Below are positions 1 to 6,075 of a DNA stretch of 8,436 nucleotides, one piece after another. The DNA is from Actinomycetota bacterium (lineage in GTDB: Bacteria > Actinomycetota > Acidimicrobiia > Acidimicrobiales > Acidimicrobiaceae), in assembly GCA_004366215.1 (NCBI GenBank), contig SIRY01000208.1:1-8436 (forward strand). The letters are read 5' to 3'. The position numbers and the translations under genes are program-made. Each line of letters begins with the position of its first letter. Within the stretch, counting starts at the first letter, position 1. Under the pieces are notes generated by a model. The model saw only the letters and a program-made list of their open reading frames with translations, was not told the origin of the DNA and did not search any database.

Positions 1-24
1 CGCACCGAGCGAACACGTTGGCGT

Positions 25-38
25 CGTGCTCGAGCACG
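25..38. repeat. 14-bp perfect palindrome upstream of sqdB
   Basis: CGTGCTCGAGCACG reads the same on both strands and ends 12 bases before the Shine-Dalgarno of the sqdB-like gene. It could be an operator half-site pair, part of a hairpin, or simply the 3' end of an upstream gene, because GCTCGAGC-type words are frequent in this GC-rich DNA. No -10-like TAnnnT box lies in the 66 bases before the gene, so the promoter is probably outside the window. The rest of positions 1-66 shows no identifiable gene. Confidence 0.3.
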
Positions 39-50
39 GTGCCCACAGCG

Positions 51-58
51 AAAGGAGG
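51..58 (+). promoter_or_regulatory. Strong Shine-Dalgarno that fixes the sqdB start
   Basis: AAAGGAGG lies 8 bases before the ATG at 67. The reading frame is open to the left edge of the window, so this site decides the start: the Rossmann-fold protein begins at MRIIVYG, as expected for the family. Confidence 0.8.
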
Positions 59-66
59 CACCGTCC

Positions 67-1320
67 ATGCGCATCATCGTCTACGGAGCCGACGGCTACA
101 TCGGCTGGCCGATGGCGCTGCACCTTGCTGCCCAAGGCCACGAGGTCCTCGCCATCGACAACGGTGCGCGGCGTCGCTGGGACCTCGAAGGTGGCACCCG
201 CCCGCTCAACGAGATCGCCTCGTTCGAAGAGCGCGTCGCGACCTGGAACCAGCTCGGCAAAGGTGCGCCGATCGAGCTCGCGACCGGGGACATCTGCGAC
301 TTCGAGTTCGTCCTCGAGACCATGCGCGCCCACGACCCTGAGGCGCTCGTGCACTTTGGAGAGCAGCGCTCAGCTCCCTTCTCCATGATCTCCCGCGACC
401 ACGCGGTGCGCACCCAGGTCAACAACATCGTGGGCAACCTCAACATCCTCTTCGCCATGCGCGAGCACAACCCCGAGATCCACCTCGTCAAGCTCGGCTC
501 CATGGGTGAGTACGGCACCCCCAACATCGACATCGAGGAGGGCTTCCTCACCATCACCCACAACGGCCGCACCGACACCCTGCCCTACCCCAAGCTGCCC
601 CACAGCTTCTACCACCTCTCGAAGGTGGCCGACTCCTACAACATCCACTTCACGACGAGGGTCTGGAACTTCCGCGCCACCGACCTCAACCAGGGTGTCG
701 TCTACGGCGTCGCCACCGACGAGACCGTCCTTGACCCTCGCCTCGCGACTCGCTTCGACTACGACTCGGTCTGGGGCACCGCGCTCAACCGCTTCGTCAT
801 CCAAGGCGCCCTCGGCTACCCCATCACCGTCTACGGCAAGGGCGGCCAGACCCGCGGCTACCTCGACATCCGCGACACGATGGCCTGCATCTCCCTCGCC
901 CTCGCCAACCCACCCCAGCCCGGCACCTACCGTGTCTTCAACCAGTTCACCGAGCAGTTCAGCCTCAACGAGCTCGCCGAGACCGTCGCTGGCGTCCTCA
1001 GGCGGCGAGGCATGACCCCTGAGATCCGTCACCTGCCCAACCCCCGCGTCGAGAAGGAAGAGCACTACTACAACGCTCGTCACTCTGCGCTCATCGACCT
1101 CGGCCTCGTGCCGCACTACCTCGCCGACACCCTCATCGAGTCGTTGGTCGACTTCGTCCAGGCCAACGCCGCCAACGTCGACCCAGAGCTCCTCGAGACC
1201 CCGACGGTGACCTGGCGCGAGGGGGCGAACGAGGTCTGGTACCGCCACGCGGACCTCGAGCGTGCAGCCGAGCACCGTCGCAAGGAGGAGCTCGCCACGC
1301 TCGAGCGCGAGCTCGGCTGA
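67..1320 (+). CDS. sqdB: UDP-sulfoquinovose synthase (SqdB/SQD1/Agl3 family)
   Basis: A 417-residue extended short-chain dehydrogenase. In this family the enzyme uses NAD+ to convert UDP-glucose and sulfite to UDP-sulfoquinovose, the head-group donor for sulfolipids or sulfonated glycans, in the cytoplasm. What is seen: the NAD-binding motif GADGYIG at residues 7-13; FGEQRSAPFSM at 97-107; KLGSMGEYGTPNIDIEEG at 142-159; the catalytic YHLSK at 182-186; RATDLNQGVVYG at 203-214; and VYGKGGQTRGYLDIRDT at 255-271. These stretches are close to diagnostic for SqdB. In characterised plant SQD1 the catalytic residues are Thr, Tyr and Lys; here the first is Ser145, a conservative change. The core ends near TWREG (383-387), and about 30 charged, probably helical residues follow as an extension. 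The lipid or glycan transferase that would use the product is not in the window, so its end use is unknown. Confidence 0.92.
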   Translation: MRIIVYGADGYIGWPMALHLAAQGHEVLAIDNGARRRWDLEGGTRPLNEIASFEERVATWNQLGKGAPIELATGDICDFEFVLETMRAHDPEALVHFGEQRSAPFSMISRDHAVRTQVNNIVGNLNILFAMREHNPEIHLVKLGSMGEYGTPNIDIEEGFLTITHNGRTDTLPYPKLPHSFYHLSKVADSYNIHFTTRVWNFRATDLNQGVVYGVATDETVLDPRLATRFDYDSVWGTALNRFVIQGALGYPITVYGKGGQTRGYLDIRDTMACISLALANPPQPGTYRVFNQFTEQFSLNELAETVAGVLRRRGMTPEIRHLPNPRVEKEEHYYNARHSALIDLGLVPHYLADTLIESLVDFVQANAANVDPELLETPTVTWREGANEVWYRHADLERAAEHRRKEELATLERELG

Positions 1321-1335
1321 ACTCTGCTCGCGCTC
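1303..1335 (+). terminator. Possible hairpin terminator over the sqdB stop
   Basis: GAGCGCGAGC (1303-1312) can pair with GCTCGCGCTC (1326-1335), a perfect 10-bp GC-rich stem with a 13-base loop that spans the TGA at 1318-1320. No T-tract follows, so it would be a non-canonical terminator or an mRNA-stabilising hairpin. Its position between sqdB and a gene that seems to have its own promoter supports it weakly. Confidence 0.35.
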
Positions 1336-1350
1336 TGCGCCCTCCTCTGC

Positions 1351-1356
1351 TACGCT
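1351..1356 (+). promoter_or_regulatory. Candidate -10 box for the sortase gene
   Basis: TACGCT fits the actinobacterial TAnnnT -10 pattern and would start transcription near 1363, leaving a leader of about 43 bases before the ATG at 1406. I see no convincing -35 box. A Shine-Dalgarno, TGGAGG at 1394-1399, lies 6 bases before the start codon. Confidence 0.35.
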
Positions 1357-1405
1357 AGGTGTTCGTGGCGTGCATCGATGCCACGGTACGTAGTGGAGGT
1401 TCGCC

Positions 1406-2050
1406 ATGTGGCGACGCCGGGTCGTAGGAGCCTGCGTTGGCTGCATCGGGCTCGTCGCGCTCGCTGGTGGCGTCGCGGGCGCACTCGGCGCCTTCGACCC
1501 ATCGCTGCCCCCTCTGCACCAGTTTGGTCTCAGCCCCGTTGCTCGAGCGCACCTCGTGCGGCGCGAGGCAGTGGGAGCGGTCGGAGTAGTCGCGCCATTC
1601 GTCCCGGTGTCGCTCTCGATCCCGGCGCTCGGGCTGCACCGGGTGCGGGTGATCGCCGAGGGCGACCCGGCTGGGACGCTCACGATCCCTCCGATCCAAG
1701 ATGGGGTGGCCTGGTGGGATGGGGGTGCGCAGGCGGGCGCACCTTCCGGCACGACCCTGATCGCCGGTCACGTCGACTGGGTAGGGTTCGGCAACGGACC
1801 GCTTGAGCGCATCTGGTACCTACGTCCAGGTACGGTTGCGGTTCTCTACGGGGCGGCTGGTCAGAGCCTTCGCTACGTCGCCGTGTCGCTGCGGAGCTAC
1901 CTCAAGAGCTCGTACGCGCGACAAGCGCCCGCGATCACCCCTGAACGTGGTCCGAACCAACTCGTCATGGTCACCTGCGGCGGAACGTTCTCCCCGTTGC
2001 AGCACCAGTGGAACTCAGACGTGGTGGCGACGTTTCTACCGCTCGCCTGA
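1406..2050 (+). CDS. Membrane-anchored sortase (class E/F-like), catalytic Arg apparently missing
   Basis: A 214-residue protein. Residues 3-5 are basic and 7-29 form one hydrophobic segment, giving a signal anchor with the C-terminal domain outside the cell. The sortase domain covers about 68-214: SIPALGLHRV at 71-80, the active-site His in GHVD (His122, Asp124), and the nucleophile in VTCGG (Cys191). Sortases cleave a sorting motif and transfer the protein to the wall or to another protein. The usual third residue is an Arg in a strand shortly after the Cys, often in a YRxN-like context in class F. Here the matching stretch reads QWNSDVV at 201-207, with Asn203 where Arg is expected, and no Arg occurs after Cys191. 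The enzyme may be inactive, slow, or may use another residue. No LPxTG-type substrate is encoded nearby. The start is supported by TGGAGG 6 bases upstream. The gene converges on the ATPase gene, with 15 bases between the stops. Confidence 0.82.
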   Translation: MWRRRVVGACVGCIGLVALAGGVAGALGAFDPSLPPLHQFGLSPVARAHLVRREAVGAVGVVAPFVPVSLSIPALGLHRVRVIAEGDPAGTLTIPPIQDGVAWWDGGAQAGAPSGTTLIAGHVDWVGFGNGPLERIWYLRPGTVAVLYGAAGQSLRYVAVSLRSYLKSSYARQAPAITPERGPNQLVMVTCGGTFSPLQHQWNSDVVATFLPLA

Positions 2051-2058
2051 GAGAGGTA

Positions 2059-2088
2059 GCGTGCGCTACGCGCGGGCGTAGCGTGCGC
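2059..2088. terminator. Hairpin between the convergent sortase and ATPase genes
   Basis: CGCTACGC (2064-2071) pairs with GCGTAGCG (2076-2083) around a GCGG loop. In the plus-strand transcript the stem extends through two G-U pairs and three more Watson-Crick pairs to 2059/2088. On the minus strand only the 8-bp core forms well. It covers the TAG stop of the ATPase gene (2066-2068) and sits just after the sortase stop, a typical place for a shared terminator. No T-tract is present. The stem is built from two direct copies of GTAGCGTGCGC at 2056-2066 and 2078-2088. Confidence 0.5.
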
Positions 2089-4900
2089 CTCGCCGCTTGC
2101 CGAGCATCGTGATCGCACCGCTGCTGCGCAGCTCGTGAAGGATCGTGCCGAGCGCGGCCGGGTCGGCTCCGAGTGCCACCGCAATCTCGCTGCGGCTCAT
2201 AGGGGAGGTGGCGCGTCCGAGGAGGTCGAGCACGCGGTCGCGCAGCGTCTCGTGCTGCGCCGCCTCGCGGCGGTGCCGCTGGACGGGAGCGCTCGCCGGG
2301 GGCTGTCGTGTGGCGGCGAGATGGGCTGCTCGCGTGAGCTCATCGAGGTCGATGATGTGAGCGTCGGGGGCGCTGAGGTAGCGCTCGCGGTGCGCCGTTA
2401 GCACGATGATCTGGAGGTCGTCGCCGAGCACACGGAGCTGGCTGACCATCCGCCGGGCTCGCGTGGCATCTGAGTAGCCGAGCACGTCGTCGAGGATCAC
2501 CGGCACGACTCGTGTCAGCTGCGATGCAGCGATACGTTCGACGAGCTGCACCTGCTCGATGGTGCCGGCCGAGAGCTCGTTGAGGTGACGAGGTGTACTA
2601 CCCCAGCTGCCACGGCGGATGCTCGAGAGAGCGAGAGTGTCGTCGAGGGTGACGTGTACCTCCTCGGCGAGAACTTGGCTGAGGAGGCGCTCAACGCTCG
2701 CGCGGTAGGGTTCGCTCCAGCGAGCACGCGCATCCTGATCGACGCGCTCGAGGACCTCAACGAGGTAGCGTGCTGCGTCCCACTGCTGTTGGATGCGCCT
2801 GGAGGCGTCCTTGGCTTCGGCGAGCCGCTCTGCTTCGAGGGCGAGTCGATCGGCGAGCCCACGCGCCACACCGATGGCGGAGGCGAGCTCCGAGCGCTCG
2901 AGGTTGAGGCGCTCGCGATACGCGCGAAGGCCCTCGAGCTCCCGCAGGATGCTCTCACGATCCTCGCTGAGTGTTTGGCGCCTCTCGTCCTCCTTGACGA
3001 GGGCCTCGTGCTTCTGCCGGAGCATCGTCTGCTCCGCCGCGAGCCCGGCGATCAGGCGCTCAAGGTCCTCTGGGGGTTGCGACCGGTCTCGTTGGGCGGT
3101 GACGTGTTCGAGCTCGGTCTCAAGACGCGCGACGGCGTCGCGGACCGTGGAGCTGCTTCGGTGGAGGTCCTCGTCGTAGGTCGCTTGACGCTGGATCTCC
3201 CGGCGGAGGTCTTCCTCGTCACGGTTGAGGTCCTCGAGTGCGGCTTCGATCTCCGCGAGTGGTCGAGTCGGAGCGGCGGCGAGCTGCGCGCTGAGCTCTT
3301 CAGCGTCGGCGAGCTCGGCACGGAGGGCGTCCTCGCCCTCGGGCGCGAGGCGACGAAGCTCGTCGCGGAGCTCCTTCTGCCCTTGCTGCGAGGCCTGCAG
3401 CCGGCGTCGCCGCTCTCGAGCCTCCTCGAGCGATGTGACGCGGAGCGCGCCGAGCAGCCGGTCGCGCTCGGCGGAGAGCGACACGAGGTCGGCAGCGATG
3501 CGACCGGGCTCGAAGGTGATTGAGACCTCGCCGACTTCGATCGTCCGGGGCGCTGTGACCGCCAGGGTGAGCGTCTCGCGCGGGTCAAGGTTGACCTCGA
3601 CCCCGTCGAGCTGTACTGCGGTGAGCCTCCTTGGCGTGACGCTGAGACGCGGCGCATCGTCCTCAGCCACCCGGCGTCGAACCCGGATCTCTGTGTCGAG
3701 ACGTTCGAGCTGGTCGAGCAGGCTCGGATCGACCGTTGGTGGCTGTGACTGCGCGAGCGCCGCGAGCTCTCGTCGCAGCGGCGCGTGCTCCTCGAGACGG
3801 CGCGCGAGCTCCTTGCGCCGCTCGAAGGCGGCTGCCCGCAACGACGCCGTGCGTGCGAGCTCACGCTCTCGCTCAAGCGCTAACCGCCGCTGCACGAGGT
3901 CAGCCGCGAGCGTACGGAGGTGCTCGAGCTGCTGTGCAGACGCTCGTTGCTGTTCGTCGAGCTCGTGGCGCTTCGCGACTGCCACCGCGAGGTCAGCACG
4001 GAGGCTGTCGATACGAATCGTCAGCGAGCGGACATCGTCGAGCTCGGCACGTAGCCTCGTCGCGGTGTCCTCGCGCCGCTCGAGCTCGAGCTCGACGCGC
4101 GTGCGTTCGCGCGGCACCTCCTCGAGTGCCTCGAGCTGCGCTGAGCGTTCGCGGAGCTGCGCCTCGAGCTCGCTCAACCGGGCTGGCAGCTGGGCGAGTT
4201 CGTCCATGACGGTGCTGAGCAGCACTTGCTTGTCGTGGATCTCCTTGGCCTCGTGCGTCATGGCTGCGACACGCTGCTCGAGCTCGAGGGCAACCCTGCT
4301 CGCTTCCCGAACGAGCGGTGTTGGCGCGCGACGCTGGGGCGTCTCGTAGCGCTGTAGCTCGCGGCGTGCTCGTTCGAGCAGGTCACTCGCGACGAGGACA
4401 GCTGCGCCACTGGAGCGGGTGAGTGCCTCGTCGAGAGCTCTGCTGACCCGCTGGCGCACGCGCTTGGGCGCGGGTGTGAGGCGCTGATCGGCGAGGAAGG
4501 CCTCGAGGAGCTCGTCATCGGTACCGCCGACGAGGCCGTCTGACTCGAGTAGCTCGGCGAAGCGCACCTCAGCAGCCTGTCCACTCGTCGAGGAGGCACC
4601 ATCGACGTCCAGCTGCGCTCGTCTGCCGCGGAACCACCGCTTCGAGAGCGTGAGGCGCCGTCCGTCCTCGAGGCGCATCGTCGCGCTGAGGTCGAGCTCG
4701 CCGCTTGGTGTGCTGAGTGCGCGGACGTCGGCGCGTTCACTCGTGAAGCGCTCGCGAAGGAGAGCGCGCAGACAGGCAACGACGGTGCTCTTGCCGGTCT
4801 CGTTCGGTCCGACGATGATCGTCAAGCCCTGCGTGGGGAACTGCAACGTGACGTCTGCGAGGTGCCGGGCTCGGCTGATCGTGAACGCCTCGAGGCGCAC
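2066..4900 (-). CDS. Coiled-coil ATPase, YhaN/SbcC-like, with C-terminal winged-helix-like domain
   Basis: A 944-residue SMC/Rad50-type ATPase, the expected partner of the nuclease encoded just upstream. Residues 1-100 hold the N-terminal ATPase lobe, with Walker A GPNETGKST at 31-39. Coiled coil covers about 200-410 and 475-710. Between the arms, about 418-472 looks beta-rich (LTAVQLDGVEVNL, then TIEVGEVSITFEPG). There is no CxxC zinc hook, and the only cysteine is Cys43. The C-terminal lobe has the signature LSAGTIEQ (776-783), Walker B VPVILDD (799-805, Asp804-Asp805) and the H-loop TAH (His837). After a proline-containing linker (about 860-884), residues 885-944 read as a winged helix-turn-helix: RDRVLDLLGRA, MSRSEIAVALGADPAALG, and a wing ending GKRRGARYARA. 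Known relatives use ATP to open DNA ends or structures for the nuclease. The GTG start overlaps the nuclease stop by one base, and GAGAGGGG lies 8 bases upstream. The gene itself is intact. Confidence 0.87.
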   Translation of the reverse strand: MRLEAFTISRARHLADVTLQFPTQGLTIIVGPNETGKSTVVACLRALLRERFTSERADVRALSTPSGELDLSATMRLEDGRRLTLSKRWFRGRRAQLDVDGASSTSGQAAEVRFAELLESDGLVGGTDDELLEAFLADQRLTPAPKRVRQRVSRALDEALTRSSGAAVLVASDLLERARRELQRYETPQRRAPTPLVREASRVALELEQRVAAMTHEAKEIHDKQVLLSTVMDELAQLPARLSELEAQLRERSAQLEALEEVPRERTRVELELERREDTATRLRAELDDVRSLTIRIDSLRADLAVAVAKRHELDEQQRASAQQLEHLRTLAADLVQRRLALERERELARTASLRAAAFERRKELARRLEEHAPLRRELAALAQSQPPTVDPSLLDQLERLDTEIRVRRRVAEDDAPRLSVTPRRLTAVQLDGVEVNLDPRETLTLAVTAPRTIEVGEVSITFEPGRIAADLVSLSAERDRLLGALRVTSLEEARERRRRLQASQQGQKELRDELRRLAPEGEDALRAELADAEELSAQLAAAPTRPLAEIEAALEDLNRDEEDLRREIQRQATYDEDLHRSSSTVRDAVARLETELEHVTAQRDRSQPPEDLERLIAGLAAEQTMLRQKHEALVKEDERRQTLSEDRESILRELEGLRAYRERLNLERSELASAIGVARGLADRLALEAERLAEAKDASRRIQQQWDAARYLVEVLERVDQDARARWSEPYRASVERLLSQVLAEEVHVTLDDTLALSSIRRGSWGSTPRHLNELSAGTIEQVQLVERIAASQLTRVVPVILDDVLGYSDATRARRMVSQLRVLGDDLQIIVLTAHRERYLSAPDAHIIDLDELTRAAHLAATRQPPASAPVQRHRREAAQHETLRDRVLDLLGRATSPMSRSEIAVALGADPAALGTILHELRSSGAITMLGKRRGARYARA

Positions 4901-4908
4901 TAGCGTTG

Positions 4909-4916
4909 CCCCTCTC
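4909..4916 (-). promoter_or_regulatory. Shine-Dalgarno and coupled start of the ATPase gene
   Basis: On the minus strand GAGAGGGG lies 8 bases before the GTG at 4900-4898. That GTG shares its first G with the TAG stop of the nuclease gene (4902-4900), a classic arrangement for translational coupling. The site lies inside the last codons of the nuclease gene. Confidence 0.6.
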
Positions 4917-5574
4917 GCGCGAGGCGCACGAGCAGCTGGAGCGCTGCGCGTGAGGTCGCAGTCGTCTCGGCCGCGAGCAGCTCGAAGGCCGTGGTAGCGG
5001 CTCCGCTGAGCCCGACGTCGGCCGGATCAGCTGCGTCGGTGAGGGGCACGACGCCGCTCGGGTCGATCCGTAGGGAGGCGAGGCTCGCTCCAGCTCGCGC
5101 GAGGCGTGCCTCGAGGTCGAGGCACTCGCTCAGCGGGAGGCTGCCATCGAGGTCGAGCTGGACGACGGTTCGCGCTGGGTCCCCAAACGATGCGAGCCAC
5201 GTCTCGAGCTGGAGGATGTCGGCAGAGCTCGTGAGGTGGTGGTGACGGTGAACGAGCGACCATCGACCGATACGGATCGGTTCGAGCTGCGTGCGACCGG
5301 CGCCGTCGAGGCCGACGAGCAGGACCCAGCCAGGGTCCACCTCGTCGGGCGCGGTGGCCTCGTGCGTCCCGCTGTGGGCGGCCCGTCCGTCGAGGTAGAT
5401 CGTACGGGAGTGGCGATCGCCGAGCGCGACGTAGTGGATGAGGCCGTCTCGTAGAGCCCGCTCGATGCCGTCGACGGGAAGATCCTGGTGGGTGGCGAGC
5501 GTCCCGCGGCGCTCCCACTGTCCGTGGGCGACGAGGACCCGCACCGTACTAGCTGATGCAGGTCCGTGGCGTTC

Positions 5575-5596
5575 GAGCGCTCGCAGAGCGCTCGCA
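5575..5596. repeat. Perfect 11-bp tandem duplication disrupting the nuclease gene
   Basis: GAGCGCTCGCA occurs twice head to tail on the plus strand (5575-5585 and 5586-5596), with mismatching bases at both borders. The unit is not a multiple of three, so it shifts the minus-strand nuclease reading frame. Loss of one unit restores an uninterrupted frame across the conserved motifs. Confidence 0.9.
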
Positions 5597-6037
5597 AGGC
5601 CTCACGTGTTGGGTTCTCACCGGGGATGCGAGCGTGCCACGGCGCGCCGACGATCTCGAGCCCGGGGGCAACGGGGTACGGCGTGGAGTCGCGGAGTACC
5701 ACGAGATTCTTGGGGAGCTTCACGCTCTGGGCGAGATCGGCGAGGAGGATGGCCCCTGGTTCGAGGGCGTCGTGGTTCCCCGCGACCGCGACGACGGCGA
5801 CGTCGTGGCGTGCGATGACGTCGAAAGTTCTCGTCACCTGCTCGAGCGAGAGCAGGTTGTCATCGAAGAGATCTCCCGCGACGACGACGCAACACGCACC
5901 ACGGTCCTCTGCGACCGAAAGCAGACGATCGACACCCTCGATGCGGTCCTGGCGGTAGCGGTACCGCGCCTCCTCCGGCATCGTGAGCGCCTTGATCCCG
6001 ATCTGCCAGTCGGCGGTGTGGAGGATCCGCACGGCGC

Positions 6038-6044
6038 TAGCCTA
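6038..6044. promoter_or_regulatory. Overlapping divergent -10 boxes between the nuclease and SulP genes
   Basis: The 43-base gap holds CTAGCCTACC. On the minus strand TAGGCT (6044-6039) ends 6 bases before the GTG at 6032, so transcription could begin at or next to the start codon, giving a leaderless mRNA as is common in Actinomycetota. A GGTAGG at 6046-6041 could instead act as a weak Shine-Dalgarno from a more distant promoter. On the plus strand TAGCCT (6038-6043) would start transcription near 6050, giving SulP a short leader with its Shine-Dalgarno. No clear -35 is seen for either. The assignment rests on TAnnnT matches and spacing only. Confidence 0.35.
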
Positions 6045-6063
6045 CCAGCGAGTTCTGGGGGTT

Positions 6064-6069
6064 GGAGGT
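6064..6069 (+). promoter_or_regulatory. Shine-Dalgarno that fixes the SulP start
   Basis: GGAGGT at 6064-6069 lies 6 bases before the GTG at 6076. This favours 6076 over the in-frame ATG at 5983, which would overlap the divergent nuclease gene by 50 bases and add 31 residues unlike the family. Confidence 0.7.
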
Positions 6070-6075
6070 GCCAGC

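Larger units (their letters stand above)
4900..6032 (-). pseudogene. SbcD/Mre11/YhaO-like metallophosphoesterase, frameshifted by an 11-bp duplication
   Basis: The family are Mn-dependent DNA nucleases that act with an SMC-like ATPase. The frame from GTG at 6032 gives the N-terminal half: MRILHTADWQIG with Asp8 and Gln10 (motif I; His is usual at the latter position), GDLFDDN at 53-59, GNHD at 85-88, and GAPWHARIPGENP at 129-141. About residue 150 the frame breaks; the original frame then runs on in unrelated sequence to a stop at 5130. The second half continues in another frame to 4900, with VLVAHGQW (metal-binding His) and VALGDRHSRT (the GxH-type motif), and ends in a probable capping domain. 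The break coincides with a perfect 11-bp tandem repeat at 5575-5596. Deleting one copy joins the halves as ALRALERHGPAS and gives one ORF of 373 residues, a normal length. As written, all metal motifs cannot be in one chain. A GTG at 5544 could start a C-terminal fragment, but no good Shine-Dalgarno precedes it. The start at 6032 fits the family N-terminus. Confidence 0.87.

Noticed and set aside
370..1752. Long 460-residue minus-strand ORF across sqdB and the sortase gene
   Set aside because: It is low-complexity and spans two well-supported plus-strand genes and their intergenic gap; a typical GC-rich shadow frame.
2585..4349. Plus-strand ORFs of 312 and 374 residues antisense to the ATPase
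   Set aside because: Their composition (acidic or Ser/Arg-rich) mirrors the coiled-coil codons opposite, with no motifs; the opposite frame has Walker A, signature and Walker B.
2066..4900. High density of CTCGAG/GAGCTC words as a repeat or recombination signal
   Set aside because: They mostly encode Leu-Glu and Glu-Leu steps of the coiled coil in a GC-rich codon set, so coding explains them.
4900..5544. C-terminal nuclease fragment as a separate gene from GTG 5544
   Set aside because: No convincing Shine-Dalgarno precedes it, and the conserved sequence continues upstream of the GTG in the same frame; it is the second half of a broken gene.
5570..5600. Programmed ribosomal frameshift in the nuclease gene
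   Set aside because: No slippery heptamer of the X-XXY-YYZ type is seen, and the exact 11-bp tandem duplication explains the shift more simply.
5983..6075. Upstream ATG at 5983 as the SulP start
   Set aside because: It would overlap the divergent nuclease gene by 50 bases and adds residues unlike SulP; GTG at 6076 has a good Shine-Dalgarno.
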